Origin: Pseudomonas sp. LS.1a
GTDB taxonomy: Bacteria > Pseudomonadota > Gammaproteobacteria > Pseudomonadales > Pseudomonadaceae
DNA: 64,000 nt
Assembly: GCF_022533585.1 (NCBI RefSeq)
Contig: NZ_CP092827.1
Location: forward strand, 497,001 to 561,000
Direction of reading: 5' to 3'
Under the pieces are notes generated by a model. It was not told the origin of the DNA. It saw nothing but the letters and a program-made list of their open reading frames with translations, and did no database searches. How positions within the stretch are numbered: position 1 is the first letter of the stretch; each line of letters begins with the position of its first letter. This document shows, one piece after another, positions 34,351 to 47,374 of this stretch. The translations under genes were made by a program, and so were the position numbers.

Positions 34351-35112
34351 ATGAAAACCGCATTCGTAACCGGCGCCTCCTCGGGCTTTGGCCGCGCCAT
34401 CTGCCGTACCTTGATCGGCAAAGGCTACCGCGTGATCGGTGGCGCCCGGCGCATGGACAAGCTGCAAGCGCTGGAAGCCGAACTGGGCGCCAACTTCACT
34501 GCGCTGGCGCTGGATGTCACCGACCCGGTGTCGCTCGAGACGGCGGTCGAGAAGATTCGTGATGCTTCGCTGCAGATCGACCTGCTGGTCAACAATGCCG
34601 GGCTGGCGCTGGGCGTGGACCGTGCCCAGGTCAGCAGTGCGGAAAACTGGCAGCGGATGATCGACACCAACATCACCGGCCTGGCCATGGTCACCCACAA
34701 GATACTGCCGCAGATGGTGGAAGCCGACAGCGGCATGATCATCAACATCGGCTCGATCGCCGGCACCTACCCCTACCCGGGCGGTAACGTGTATGGCGCC
34801 AGCAAGGCCTTCGTCCGCCAGTTCAGCCTCAACCTGCGCGCCGACCTGGCGGGCACCCGCGTGCGAGTGAGCAACATCGAGCCGGGGCTGTGCTCGGGTA
34901 CCGATTTCTCGGTGGTGCGCCTGAACGGTGACCTGGATGCCGTGCAGGCGCTGTATAGGGATGTGGAGGCCATTCTGCCCGAGGACATCGCGGCCACGGT
35001 GGCCTGGATTGCCGAGCAGCCGGCGCATGTGAACATCAATACCATCGAGATCATGCCGGTGGCGCAGAGCAGCGCGGCGCTGAACGTGGTGCGCAACCTG
35101 CCGCTTTGCTGA
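34351..35112 (+). CDS. Short-chain dehydrogenase (YdfG-like)
   Basis: Encodes a 253-residue classical SDR. The cofactor motif TGASSGFG is at residues 7-14, NNAG follows, and the catalytic Y148-xxx-K152 is in VYGASK. The sequence is closest in style to E. coli YdfG, an NADP-dependent 3-hydroxy acid (serine/malonic semialdehyde) dehydrogenase, but that is inferred by eye. It starts after ATAGGAGACAACTG. It is the second gene of the TSUP unit. Confidence 0.9.
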   Translation: MKTAFVTGASSGFGRAICRTLIGKGYRVIGGARRMDKLQALEAELGANFTALALDVTDPVSLETAVEKIRDASLQIDLLVNNAGLALGVDRAQVSSAENWQRMIDTNITGLAMVTHKILPQMVEADSGMIINIGSIAGTYPYPGGNVYGASKAFVRQFSLNLRADLAGTRVRVSNIEPGLCSGTDFSVVRLNGDLDAVQALYRDVEAILPEDIAATVAWIAEQPAHVNINTIEIMPVAQSSAALNVVRNLPLC

Positions 35113-35123
35113 TCGGCCGGTGG

Positions 35124-35214
35124 TGGATGGCACCGGCGTTGCCGGTGTTCGCGGGCACGCCCGCTCCCACATTCGGGCAGGTGCAGTACCTGTGGGAGCG
35201 GGTTCACCCGCGAA
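35124..35214. repeat. REP pair after the SDR gene
   Basis: Arms at 35148-35171 and 35191-35214 carry the GGGAGCGGG core with a few mismatches in the loop part. A short GGCACCGGC-GTT-GCCGGTG hairpin precedes them. It ends the SDR transcript side. The rest of the 257-bp gap before the formate dehydrogenase is described in the next entry. Confidence 0.85.
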
Positions 35215-35284
35215 TCAGGCAACACAGCGCCTTCAGCTGACCCATGTCATCGCACCTTCGCGATTCTTGGCTAGTCTTACCTGT

Positions 35285-35307
35285 TGGCGGCCATCAATTG
35301 GCCGCCA
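35285..35307. promoter_or_regulatory. Perfect palindrome upstream of fdnG
   Basis: TGGCGGCCA (35285-35293) and TGGCCGCCA (35299-35307) are perfect 9-bp inverted arms around TCAAT, 63 bp before the formate dehydrogenase start. No T tract follows, so it may be an operator or a leader hairpin rather than a terminator. No ANR/FNR box or convincing sigma70 or sigma54 promoter was found in this gap. Confidence 0.4.
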
Positions 35308-35369
35308 CCGTGACTACCAAGAGGCGCCGGCCATGTTCCGTGCGTCCACCACCTGATCAGGAGTGCACG

Positions 35370-38300
35370 ATGGACCTGAACCGTCGGCAGTTCTTCAAGG
35401 TCGCCGCCGTCGGCCTTGGAGGCTCGAGCCTTGCGGCGTTGGGCATGGCCCCGACACCCGCATTCGCCGAGCAGGTGCGTCACTTCAAGCTGGCGCATAC
35501 CAAAGAAACCCGTAACACCTGCCCCTACTGCTCGGTCGGCTGCGGCCTGATCATGTACAGCCAGGGCGATGCGGGCAAGAACGTCAAACAGAACATCATC
35601 CATATCGAAGGTGACGCCGACCACCCGGTCAACCGCGGCACCCTCTGCCCGAAAGGCGCCGGCCTGCTGGACTTCATCCACAGCCCGAGCCGCCTGCAGT
35701 ACCCCGAGGTACGCAAGCCGGGCAGCAAGGAGTGGGTGCGAGTCAGCTGGGACGAGGCGCTCGATCGCGTCGCCGACCTGATGAAGCAGGACCGCGACGC
35801 CAACTTCATCGAAAAGAACGCCCAGGGGCAAACGGTCAACCGCTGGCTAACCACCGGTTTTCTCGCTGCTTCCGCCGCCTCCAGCGAGGCCGGCTACCTG
35901 ACCCACAAGGTCATCCGCGCAACAGGCATGCTGGGGTTCGATAACCAGGCTCGTGTCTGACATGGCCCGACGGTGGCAAGTCTTGCCCCGACGTACGGCC
36001 GTGGCGCCATGACCAACCACTGGTCCGATATCGCCAACGCGAATCTGGTCCTGGTGATGGGTGGCAACGCAGCAGAAGCGCATCCGTGCGGCTTCAAGTG
36101 GGTGACCGAGGCCAAGGCGCACAACAAGGCGCGGCTGATCGTGGTCGACCCGCGGTTTACCCGTACCGCTTCGGTGGCGGACTACTACGCACCGATTCGT
36201 ACCGGTACCGACATCGCCTTCATGGGCGGGCTGATCAATTACCTGCTGAGCAACGACAAGATCCAGCACGAGTACGTGCGCAACTACACCGACGTGTCGT
36301 TCATCGTCAAAGAGAACTATGGCTTCGAGGATGGCCTGTTCAGCGGCTATGACGAGGCCAAGCGTGTGTATGCCGACAAGTCCGGCTGGGGTTATGAACT
36401 GGGTGAGGACGGTTTTGCCAAGGTCGACCCGACCTTGCAGCACCCGCGCTGCGTGTTCCAGCTGATGAAGCAGCACTACAGCCGCTATACCCCGGAACTG
36501 GCGAGCATGACCTGTGGCATGCCGCAGGACGCCATGCTGAAGATCTGGGAAGAGATCGCCACCTGCTCGGTACCGGGCAAGACCATGACGATCCTCTACG
36601 CGCTCGGCTGGACGCAGCACTCGATCGGCGCACAGATCATCCGCAGTGCGGCCATGGTCCAGTTGCTGCTGGGCAACGTCGGCATGCCCGGTGGCGGGGT
36701 CAACGCCTTGCGCGGGCACTCCAACATCCAGGGCCTGACCGACCTCGGCCTGCTGTCCAACTCGCTGCCGGGTTACCTGACCTTGGCTGGCGATGCCGAG
36801 CAGGACTACGCCGCCTACATCGACAAGCGCGCCTCCAAACCGCTGCGCCCAGGGCAACTGTCGTACTGGCAGAACTACGGCAAGTTCCACGTCAGCCTGA
36901 TGAAGGCCTGGTATGGCGCCAACGCTACGGCAGAAAACAACTGGGGCTACGACTGGCTGCCCAAGCTCGACGTGCCGGCCTACGACGTGCTGCGCATGTT
37001 CGAGATGATGGGCCAGGGCAAGGTCAACGGCTACATGTGCCAGGGCTTCAACCCGATTGCCGCGCTGCCGGACAAGAACCGCGTCACCGCAGCCCTGGGC
37101 AAGCTCAAGTGGCTGGTGATCATGGACCCGCTGGCCACCGAGACCTCGGAGTTCTGGCGCAACGTCGGGCCGTTCAACGATGTCGACACGGCCAACATCC
37201 AGACCGAAGTGATCCGCCTGCCCACCACCTGCTTCGCCGAGGAAGACGGCTCGCTGGTCAACAGCAGCCGCTGGCTGCAGTGGCACTGGAAGGGCGCCGA
37301 CGGCCCGGGCGAGACCCGCACCGACGTGCACATCATGAGCGAGCTGTTCCTGCGTCTGCGCCGACGCTACCAGGCCGAGGGCGGTGCCTACCCTGACGCG
37401 CTGATGAACATCAACTGGCCATACAAGATCCCTGAAGAGCCATCCCCGGAGGAACTGGCCAAGGAAATGAACGGCTGGGCGGTGACCGACCTCACCGACC
37501 CGACTGGCGCAGTGCTCAAGGCCGGCCAGCAACTGGCGGGCTTTGGCCAGCTCAAGGACGATGGCAGCACCGCGTCCGGCTGCTGGATCTTCGCCGGCAG
37601 CTGGACCGAGCAGGGCAACCAGATGGCCCGCCGCGACAACAGCGACCCATACGGCATGCACCAGGTGCAGAACTGGGCCTGGGCCTGGCCAGCCAACCGC
37701 CGCATCCTCTACAACCGTGCTTCCAGCGACCCGCAAGGCAAACCCTGGGACCCGGAGAAGAAGCGCCTGGTATGGTGGAACGGCAAGGCCTGGACCGGTA
37801 CCGACGTGCCCGACTTCAAGGTCGACTCGCCACCCGAGGCGGGGATGAACCCGTTCATCATGAACCCCGAAGGCGTGGCGCGGTTCTTCGCCATCGACAA
37901 GATGGCCGAAGGCCCGTTCCCCGAGCACTACGAGCCGTTCGAGACGCCGATTGGCATCAACCCGCTGCACCCGCAGAACAAGAAGGCCACCAGCAACCCG
38001 GCCGGGCGGGTCTTCGACTCGGTGTGGGACACCCTGGGCAAGCACGACGAGTTCCCGTATGCGGCGACCACGTACCGGCTGACCGAGCACTTCCACTTCT
38101 GGAGCAAGCATTGCCGCCTCAACGCCATTGCCCAGCCCGAGCAGTTCGTCGAAATCGGCGAGGTGCTGGCCAACGAGAAGGGTATCAAGGCCGGTGACCG
38201 GGTGCGGGTGTCGAGCAAGCGCGGGCACATCGAGGCGGTGGCGGTGGTGACCAAGCGGATTCGCCCGCTCAAGGTCAACAACCAGACCGTGCACCAGATC

Positions 38301-38438
38301 GGCATTCCGCTGCACTGGGGCTTCACCGGGGCTACGCGGCATGGCTACCTGACCAACACCCTGGTGCCTTTCCTGGGTGACGGCAATACCCAGACGCCAG
38401 AGTCCAAGTCGTTCCTCGTCAAAGTGGAGAAACTCTGA
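35370..38438 (+). CDS. fdnG: Formate dehydrogenase alpha subunit, selenocysteine-containing
   Basis: Encodes a 1022-residue molybdopterin-containing formate dehydrogenase catalytic subunit read through an in-frame TGA at 35958-35960, which gives selenocysteine 197, one residue from the E. coli FdnG position. A twin-arginine signal is present (RRQFFK at 5-10, then a hydrophobic stretch to AFA at 33). The 4Fe-4S cysteines are C51, C54, C58 and C93. After Sec come H198 and [20 protein letters not shown], the family active site. A SECIS hairpin follows the TGA. It is the first gene of fdnG-fdoH-fdoI-fdhE and probably faces the periplasm. It could equally be named fdoG. Confidence 0.97.
35958..35992 (+). 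promoter_or_regulatory. UGA codon and bacterial SECIS element
   Basis: Counting the T of TGA (35958) as 1, the hairpin has a bulged T at 17 (35974), an upper stem GGCA (35975-35978) with TGCC (35984-35987), and a loop AGTCT in which G is 23 and T is 24 (35980-35981). The lower stem is GG/CC (35972-35973 with 35988-35989). Bulged U17 and loop G23-U24 are exactly the SelB contacts known for the E. coli fdhF element. Confidence 0.93.
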
Positions 38439-39388
38439 TGGCCAGCCAAGACATCATCGCCCGCTCGGCCACCACCACCGTACCGCCTTCGGTACGCCAG
38501 CAGCAGGAAGTCGCCAAGCTGATCGACACCACCAAGTGCATCGGCTGCAAGGCCTGCCAGGTGGCGTGTTCGGAGTGGAACGAACTGCGTGACGAGGTCG
38601 GCCACAACCACGGCACCTATGACAACCCCCAGGACCTCACCGCCGAGACCTGGACCCTGATGCGCTTCACCGAGCATGAGCGCGACGACGGCAACCTGGA
38701 GTGGCTGATTCGCAAGGACGGCTGCATGCACTGCGCCGAGCCAGGTTGCCTGAAGGCCTGCCCGAGCCCGGGGGCGATCATCAAGCACGCCAACGGCATC
38801 GTCGACTTCAACCAGGACCACTGTATCGGTTGCGGCTACTGCATCACCGGCTGCCCGTTCAACATCCCGCGCATCTCGCAGAAGGACCACAAGGCGTACA
38901 AGTGCACCCTGTGTTCCGACCGCGTGACCGTGGGCCTGGAGCCGGCCTGCGTGAAAACCTGCCCGACCGGGGCGATCGTGTTCGGCAGCAAGGACGAGAT
39001 GAAAGTGCATGCCGCCGAGCGCATCGTCGACCTCAAGTCGCGCGGCTATGACAACGCCGGGCTGTACGACCCGCACGGCGTCGGTGGCACCCATGTGATG
39101 TATGTGCTGCACCATGCCGACACGCCGAAACTGTACGCCGGCCTGCCGGATCAGCCGGTGATCAGCCCGCTGGTGGGGCTGTGGAAAGGCTTCACCAAGC
39201 CGCTGGCGCTGCTGGCCATGGGCGCGGCGGTGCTGGCCGGGTTCTTCCACTATGTGCGGGTCGGGCCACAGCGGGTGGAGGAGGACGAACGCCCGACACC
39301 GCCGGATGAAAGCGTGCATCAGGTGGACCCGTCGGTCCATGTCTATGATCCGGCCAAGCCCGGTGGGCAAGGGGAGCAGCGACCATGA
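38438..39388 (+). CDS. fdoH: Formate dehydrogenase iron-sulfur (beta) subunit
   Basis: Encodes a 316-residue electron-transfer subunit with four 4Fe-4S clusters. Four cysteine groups are visible, including [43 protein letters not shown] and CTLCSDRV...[10 protein letters not shown] single C-terminal membrane helix ([18 protein letters not shown], about 260-280) anchors it, as in E. coli FdnH/FdoH. The ATG overlaps the fdnG stop by one base and its end overlaps fdoI by 4 nt. Confidence 0.97.
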   Translation: MASQDIIARSATTTVPPSVRQQQEVAKLIDTTKCIGCKACQVACSEWNELRDEVGHNHGTYDNPQDLTAETWTLMRFTEHERDDGNLEWLIRKDGCMHCAEPGCLKACPSPGAIIKHANGIVDFNQDHCIGCGYCITGCPFNIPRISQKDHKAYKCTLCSDRVTVGLEPACVKTCPTGAIVFGSKDEMKVHAAERIVDLKSRGYDNAGLYDPHGVGGTHVMYVLHHADTPKLYAGLPDQPVISPLVGLWKGFTKPLALLAMGAAVLAGFFHYVRVGPQRVEEDERPTPPDESVHQVDPSVHVYDPAKPGGQGEQRP

Positions 39389-40041
39389 ACGACAACAAAC
39401 CCATCCTGCGTTACAACGCCAACGAGCGCAGCAACCACTGGGTCGTCGCGATCCTGTTCATCCTGGCTGGCCTGTCGGGGCTGGCGCTGTTCCATCCGGC
39501 GCTGTTCTGGCTCAGCAACCTGTTCGGCGGTGGGCCGTGGACAGGCATCCTGCACCCCTTCATCGGGGTGGCGATGTTCGTGTTCTTCCTCGGCCTGGTG
39601 CTGCGTTTCTGGCGCGCCAACTTCATCACCGCCAACGACCGCCTGTGGCTGCGCCGCGTGGACCGGGTGATGCTCAACAAGGAGGAGGGTGTGCCGCCGA
39701 TTGGCAAGTACAACGCCGGGCAGAAGCTGTTGTTCTGGACCCTGCTGGCGTGCATGCTGGTTCTGCTGGTCAGCGGTGTGGTGATCTGGCGCGCCTACTT
39801 CAGCCATTGGTTCGGCATCGAGGTCATTCGCCTGTCCGCGCTGCTCCACGCCCTGGCGGCGTTCGTGCTGATCCTCAGCATCATCGTGCACATCTACGCC
39901 GGCATCTGGATCAAGGGCTCGATCGGCGCCATGCTGCATGGCTGGGTCAGCCGCGCCTGGGCGCGCAAGCACCATGAGTTGTGGTACCGCGAAGTGACCG
40001 GTGACAAGACGCCGGGCAATCACGGACGAAAAGAAGGATGA
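39385..40041 (+). CDS. fdoI: Formate dehydrogenase cytochrome b556 subunit
   Basis: Encodes a 218-residue membrane subunit that passes electrons to quinone. It has four predicted helices and histidines suited to bind two hemes b, such as those in [23 protein letters not shown] and [21 protein letters not shown]. The C terminus ([19 protein letters not shown]) matches the FdnI/FdoI family. It completes the three-subunit respiratory formate dehydrogenase. Confidence 0.96.
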   Translation: MNDNKPILRYNANERSNHWVVAILFILAGLSGLALFHPALFWLSNLFGGGPWTGILHPFIGVAMFVFFLGLVLRFWRANFITANDRLWLRRVDRVMLNKEEGVPPIGKYNAGQKLLFWTLLACMLVLLVSGVVIWRAYFSHWFGIEVIRLSALLHALAAFVLILSIIVHIYAGIWIKGSIGAMLHGWVSRAWARKHHELWYREVTGDKTPGNHGRKEG

Positions 40042-40045
40042 GCGC

Positions 40046-40966
40046 TTGAGCACGATACTCGAACCCGGGCAGATCGAAGCGTCGGCGGTGATGCCGCCGT
40101 TTCTGCACCTGCCCCCCGCCAACCTGTTCGAACTGCGGGCCGCGCGCCTGGAGCAGCTGGCCGAGGGCAATGCCCTTGGCGAATACCTGAAGCTGGTGGC
40201 CCGCTTGTGCCGCATCCAGCAGCAGCTTGTGGATAACCCGCCCGCTGGCATGCCTGTGGCCGAGGAGCGTCAACGCCTGTGCATAAGTCATGGTTTGCCG
40301 CCGCTGGCGGCGGATAGCCTGGTGCGTGAAGGGCCGTGGCTGGTCTGGTTGCAGGCCTTGCTCGAGCACTTCAGCGCGCAAACCAGCGGTCCGTTGGGTG
40401 AGGCACTGCAAGCCCTGCGTGGCAGCGACGACAATCAGCGCAAGGGCTGGGGCATTGCCTTGCTCGCCGGCCAGTACGATGCAGTGCCCGCAGCGCTGGT
40501 GCCGTTCATTGGGGCGGCCTTGCAGGCGGCCTGGTCCAGTTGGTTGCTGGCGCTGCCCGCGCCAGAGCTCAAGCCCGCCGGCAGCCTGGCCCAGTGCCCG
40601 GCCTGCGGCTCGCCGGCGATGGCCGGGGTGGTGCGCAACCGTGGCAAGCACAATGGCCTGCGCTACCTGGCCTGTTCGCTGTGTGCCTGTGAATGGCATG
40701 TAGTGCGGGTCAAGTGCGTCTACTGCGAGTCGAGCAAGGACCTGCGCTACACCAGCCTCGACGATGACCGCCATGCGCCGGGCAAGGCGCCGCTGCGTGC
40801 CGAGTGCTGCCCGGCGTGCGAAAGCTACCTGAAGCAGAACTACCTGGAAAACGATGCGGCGGCCGAGCCGCTGGCCGACGACCTGGCCAGCCTGGCGCTG
40901 GACATTCGCCTGGACGAGGAGGGCTTCCATCGGTTGGCACCGAACCTGATGCTTGCGCCTGGGTAG
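40046..40966 (+). CDS. fdhE: Formate dehydrogenase accessory protein FdhE
   Basis: Encodes a 306-residue cytoplasmic rubredoxin-like maturation protein needed for active formate dehydrogenase. The start was set at TTG 40046 because AAGGA lies about 9 nt upstream and the ATG overlapping the fdoI stop reads into a stop after three codons. CxxC motifs are visible in CPACGS, CSLC, CVYC and CPAC. It lies 4 nt after fdoI, in the same operon, as in E. coli fdoGHI-fdhE. Confidence 0.95.
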   Translation: MSTILEPGQIEASAVMPPFLHLPPANLFELRAARLEQLAEGNALGEYLKLVARLCRIQQQLVDNPPAGMPVAEERQRLCISHGLPPLAADSLVREGPWLVWLQALLEHFSAQTSGPLGEALQALRGSDDNQRKGWGIALLAGQYDAVPAALVPFIGAALQAAWSSWLLALPAPELKPAGSLAQCPACGSPAMAGVVRNRGKHNGLRYLACSLCACEWHVVRVKCVYCESSKDLRYTSLDDDRHAPGKAPLRAECCPACESYLKQNYLENDAAAEPLADDLASLALDIRLDEEGFHRLAPNLMLAPG

Positions 40967-41003
40967 TGGGTGAGTGTCTACACTGTAAGACCGAGTCGCC
41001 TTC

Positions 41004-41085
41004 TTCGCGGGTAAACCCGCCCCCACAGGTACCGCGCAAGCTTCAAAAGCTGCGCGGGCCTTGTGGGAGCGGGTTCCCCCGCGAA
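41004..41085. repeat. REP pair between fdhE and selA
   Basis: Arms at 41004-41028 and 41062-41085 share the GGGAGCGGG-type core with small mismatches. The spacer contains CCGCGC...GCGCGG complementarity. It separates the formate dehydrogenase genes from selA without an obvious T-tract terminator, so readthrough into selA remains possible. Confidence 0.8.
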
Positions 41086-41120
41086 GAGGCCAGTACAGAC
41101 AACGGATCAGTCCAAGGTAG

Positions 41121-44473
<3,353 letters not shown>

Positions 44474-44479
44474 GTTCAA

Positions 44480-44575
44480 GGAAGGCAATCGCGCCCGGTG
44501 GCGCGGCCGGGCTTCAAACCCGGTTGGGGACGGCAGCCGTTCCCGGGCAGGTTCGACTCCCGCTGCCTTCCGCCA
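44480..44575 (+). tRNA. selC: tRNA-Sec (anticodon TCA)
   Basis: A 96-nt tRNA with encoded CCA. The 8-bp acceptor stem pairs GGAAGGCA with TGCCTTCC, one pair longer than normal tRNAs. The anticodon stem CCGGG/CCCGG holds the loop CTTCAAA, anticodon TCA, which reads UGA. A long extra arm (GGACGGC...GCCGTTCC) and a T arm with GGTTCGACTCCC follow. It starts 6 nt after selB, so it is probably cut from the selAB transcript. A run of six T directly follows CCA. Confidence 0.97.
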
Positions 44576-44590
44576 TTTTTTACTGGCCCA

Positions 44591-44671
44591 TTCGCGGGCA
44601 AGCCCGCTCCCACAGGACTTCACAGCCTTCAAGGGCAGTGCTGTACCTGTGGGAGCGGGCTTGCCCGCGAA
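44591..44671. repeat. REP pair after selC
   Basis: Perfect 25-bp inverted arms at 44591-44615 and 44647-44671 with the GGGAGCGGGCTTGCCCGCG core. It lies between selC and the convergent asparaginase gene and is a likely transcript end for both. Confidence 0.9.
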
Positions 44672-44691
44672 TAGGCCCTGATGGGTGAAAG

Positions 44692-45681
44692 CTAGGCCCG
44701 CTCCCCACACAGATCCAGGGCAAACCACTGCTCAGCTGCATCCACATCCAGCCCGGCCCCCAGCAGCGCAACCATCTTGGCCAGCGCTGCCTCACGGGTC
44801 ATGCCCCCACCACTGACCAGCCCGGCCCCGCGCAAGCGGTTACCCGCCGCATAGGTATCGAACACCACCGACCCCTCAGGGCACTGGCTGATAGCTGCCA
44901 GCATCACACCGCGCTGGCGCGCTGCGCTCAGCACATCCAGCAATGCCTGGTCATCCGACGGCCCGGTACCGCTGCCGTAGCACTCCAGCAGCAACCCCTG
45001 CACGCCACTGCCCAGCAGTGCCTGCAAGTGCCCGGCCTGCAGGCCCGGGAACACCGGCACTACCGCCAGGTTGACCGGCTGGCGCGGGTGCTTGTAGCCA
45101 AGCTCGGCAGGGATCGCCGTGGCGCGCTCACTGTCACGATGACGTGGCAGCGCGACAAAGGCATCGAACGCCTCGCTGCGCAGCTTCGACGCCCGGCAGC
45201 CATGCAGCAGCTGGCCATGGAAGTACAGCTGCACGCCGTCTTCCAGCCCTTGTTCGAACTGGCGCAGCGCGCCGCACAGGTTGCCCCAGGCATCGCTGTC
45301 TGCGGCACCCGCCGGCAGCATCGAGCCGGTCAGCAGCACCGGCACCGGCAGGCCCAGCAGCAGGAACGACAATGCCGCGGCGCTGTAGGCCAGGCTGTCG
45401 GTACCATGCAGCACCAGCACGCCATCATGGCCAGCAACCTCTACCGCTGCGACGATGGCATCGCGCATCGCCAGCCAGTTGTGCTGTTGCATGTTGGCGC
45501 TGTCCAGCAGCGGGTTCAGTTCCTGCAGTGTCCACTGCACCTGGGGCGCATCGGGCATGTGGGCGAAGTGTTCGCGCATGCGCGCTTCGAAACCACCGGC
45601 CGGCGCCAGGCCTTCGGGGGTTTCGAGCATGCCGATGGTGCCCCCGGTATAGAGAACGAGGAGATTGTTTACTGCTCGCAT
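44692..45681 (-). CDS. ansA: Type I (cytoplasmic) L-asparaginase
   Basis: Encodes a 329-residue asparaginase that hydrolyses L-asparagine to aspartate and ammonia. Both active-site motifs are visible: YTGGTIGM (nucleophile T12) and LHGTDSLAYS (92-96). The second has serine where most family members have threonine (HGTDT). No signal peptide is seen, which fits the cytoplasmic type. ATG at 45681 (MRAVNNLLVLYTGG) was chosen; ATG at 45690 is possible. The next gene upstream, an amino-acid symporter, is transcribed in the same direction 72 bp away. Confidence 0.9.
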   Translation of the reverse strand: MRAVNNLLVLYTGGTIGMLETPEGLAPAGGFEARMREHFAHMPDAPQVQWTLQELNPLLDSANMQQHNWLAMRDAIVAAVEVAGHDGVLVLHGTDSLAYSAAALSFLLLGLPVPVLLTGSMLPAGAADSDAWGNLCGALRQFEQGLEDGVQLYFHGQLLHGCRASKLRSEAFDAFVALPRHRDSERATAIPAELGYKHPRQPVNLAVVPVFPGLQAGHLQALLGSGVQGLLLECYGSGTGPSDDQALLDVLSAARQRGVMLAAISQCPEGSVVFDTYAAGNRLRGAGLVSGGGMTREAALAKMVALLGAGLDVDAAEQWFALDLCGERA

Positions 45682-45752
45682 GGGAAGCATCCGTAGCGGT
45701 GAGCGGAGAAAAGGTAAGCCGCCCACGGACGGGGCGGCTGGAAGGGAGAATA

Positions 45753-47195
45753 TCAGCGCTGCGTCTGGACTTCGCCGACTGCTTTGTCAGTGGCTGTTTC
45801 CGCCTGCGGATTGGCAGGCCAGGCATTGCGGTCCAGGTCCAGGTCGGCGAACTTGGCCGAGTCGAACACCGGCTGGTCGACGCCCGCCTTGCGCTGCTCG
45901 TCGTAGTCGCGCATTACCCGCAGGCCGACCTTGAACAGCAGGGCCAGAGCCACCAGGTTGACGAAGGCCAGGCAGGTCATGGTGATATCGGCAAAGGCGA
46001 ACACGGTCGACAGGTCCTGCAGCGAACCCCATACCACCAGCGCCAGTACCAGGCCACGGAACACCATCAGTACCACGCGATTGCGGCTGAGGAACTGCAG
46101 GCTGTTCTCGCCCAGGTAGTAGTTGTAGAGGATGCAGGTGAACACGAACAGCGACAGCGCGACGCTGACGAACACGCGGCCCCAGTCACCAACCACGGCG
46201 GCCAGCGAGTTCTGGGTCAGGACGATACCGTCACCTTCGAAGCCCGGGGTGTAGAAGCCCGACAGCAGGATCAGCAGCGCGGTGCAGGTGCAGATCACGA
46301 AGGTGTCGAGGAACACGCTGAAGGCCTGGACCACGCCTTGGGCACCCGGGTGTTTCACGGCGGCCACGGCGGCGACGTTCGGTGCACTGCCCAGGCCCGC
46401 TTCGTTGGCGAACACGCCACGCTTCACGCCCATGACGATGGCGCTGCCGAGCAGGCCGCCGAACGCCGGGTCGAGGCCGAAGGCGCTCTTGAAGATGGTT
46501 TCCAGCATGGCTGGCACGTGTTCGATCTGGGTGCCGATCACGTACAGGGTCACGCCGATGTAGGCCAGGGTCTTGACCGGTACCAGCAGGTCCGACACCG
46601 CGGCGATGCGCTTGATGCCGCCGATGAAGGTGATGGCCAGCAGCACGGCGAGGACGATGCCGGTGTGCTTGGGGTCGAAGGCGAAGGCGTTCTGCAGCGA
46701 GTGGGTCACGGTGTACGACTGCAGGCCGATGAAGGCGAAGCCGTAGGTGACCAGCAGCAGGACCGAGAACACGATGGCCATGCTTTTCAGCTTCAGGCCG
46801 TGCTGGATGTAGTAGGCCGGGCCGCCACGGTACAGGCCGTCGCCATCGGCGCGCTTGTAGACCTGGGCCAGGGTGCATTCGAAGAAGCTGCTGGACATGC
46901 CCACCAGTGCGGTGACCCACATCCAGAATACGGCGCCTGGGCCACCCAGGGTCACGGCAATGCCGACACCGGCGATGTTACCGGCGCCCACACGGCCGGC
47001 CAGGCTCAGCATCAGGGCCTGGAAGGAGCTCAGCTGGCCAGCCTGGCCACGCAGCGACTCCTTGAACACACCGAACATGTGGCCAAAGTGGCGGAACTGG
47101 ACGAAACGGGAGCGGATGGTGAAGTAGCTACCCAGCCCTACGATCAGCACAATGAGAAGTTTCCCCGAGAGGAAATCGTTGAGTACTTCGAGCAT
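45753..47195 (-). CDS. Sodium:alanine/glycine symporter (AGCS family)
   Basis: Encodes a 480-residue inner-membrane permease of the alanine-or-glycine:cation symporter family. The AGCS signature is GRVGAGNIAGVGIAVTLGGPGAVFW-like, seen at about residues 65-90, and about eleven helices can be counted. It probably imports alanine or glycine with sodium. It is divergent from the HTH regulator at 47,375, 180 bp apart, and upstream of ansA in the same orientation. The family symbol would be agcS or dagA; no exact paralogue name is assigned. Confidence 0.93.
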   Translation of the reverse strand: MLEVLNDFLSGKLLIVLIVGLGSYFTIRSRFVQFRHFGHMFGVFKESLRGQAGQLSSFQALMLSLAGRVGAGNIAGVGIAVTLGGPGAVFWMWVTALVGMSSSFFECTLAQVYKRADGDGLYRGGPAYYIQHGLKLKSMAIVFSVLLLVTYGFAFIGLQSYTVTHSLQNAFAFDPKHTGIVLAVLLAITFIGGIKRIAAVSDLLVPVKTLAYIGVTLYVIGTQIEHVPAMLETIFKSAFGLDPAFGGLLGSAIVMGVKRGVFANEAGLGSAPNVAAVAAVKHPGAQGVVQAFSVFLDTFVICTCTALLILLSGFYTPGFEGDGIVLTQNSLAAVVGDWGRVFVSVALSLFVFTCILYNYYLGENSLQFLSRNRVVLMVFRGLVLALVVWGSLQDLSTVFAFADITMTCLAFVNLVALALLFKVGLRVMRDYDEQRKAGVDQPVFDSAKFADLDLDRNAWPANPQAETATDKAVGEVQTQR

Positions 47196-47334
47196 TGGAA
47201 AATGACCTCGATTCTTATTGTTCGTGTGGAAAGACCAGCGGACGGCGGGCGCACCGCTATTCGTTGGGGCGCATGGTTGGCTATGACAAGGCCGGTTACA
47301 ATTTCGCGGATTGCTCTGATTTGGTGCAACCTGA

Positions 47335-47343
47335 TGCTATACT
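47335..47343 (+). promoter_or_regulatory. Extended -10 promoter of the HTH gene
   Basis: TGCTATACT (47335-47343) is an extended -10 element (TGN plus TATACT). A weak -35-like CTGATT lies 16 bp upstream. It lies 32 bp before the HTH gene start. Confidence 0.5.
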
Positions 47344-47374
47344 TGCGTCATTCGCGTCACCCGAGCCCTGTGTC

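Noticed and set aside
35244..35960. A stand-alone short formate dehydrogenase fragment followed by a separate 821-codon gene.
   Set aside because: The break is an in-frame TGA at the known selenocysteine position with a SECIS hairpin and selA, selB and selC nearby, so it is one gene, not a frameshift or two genes.
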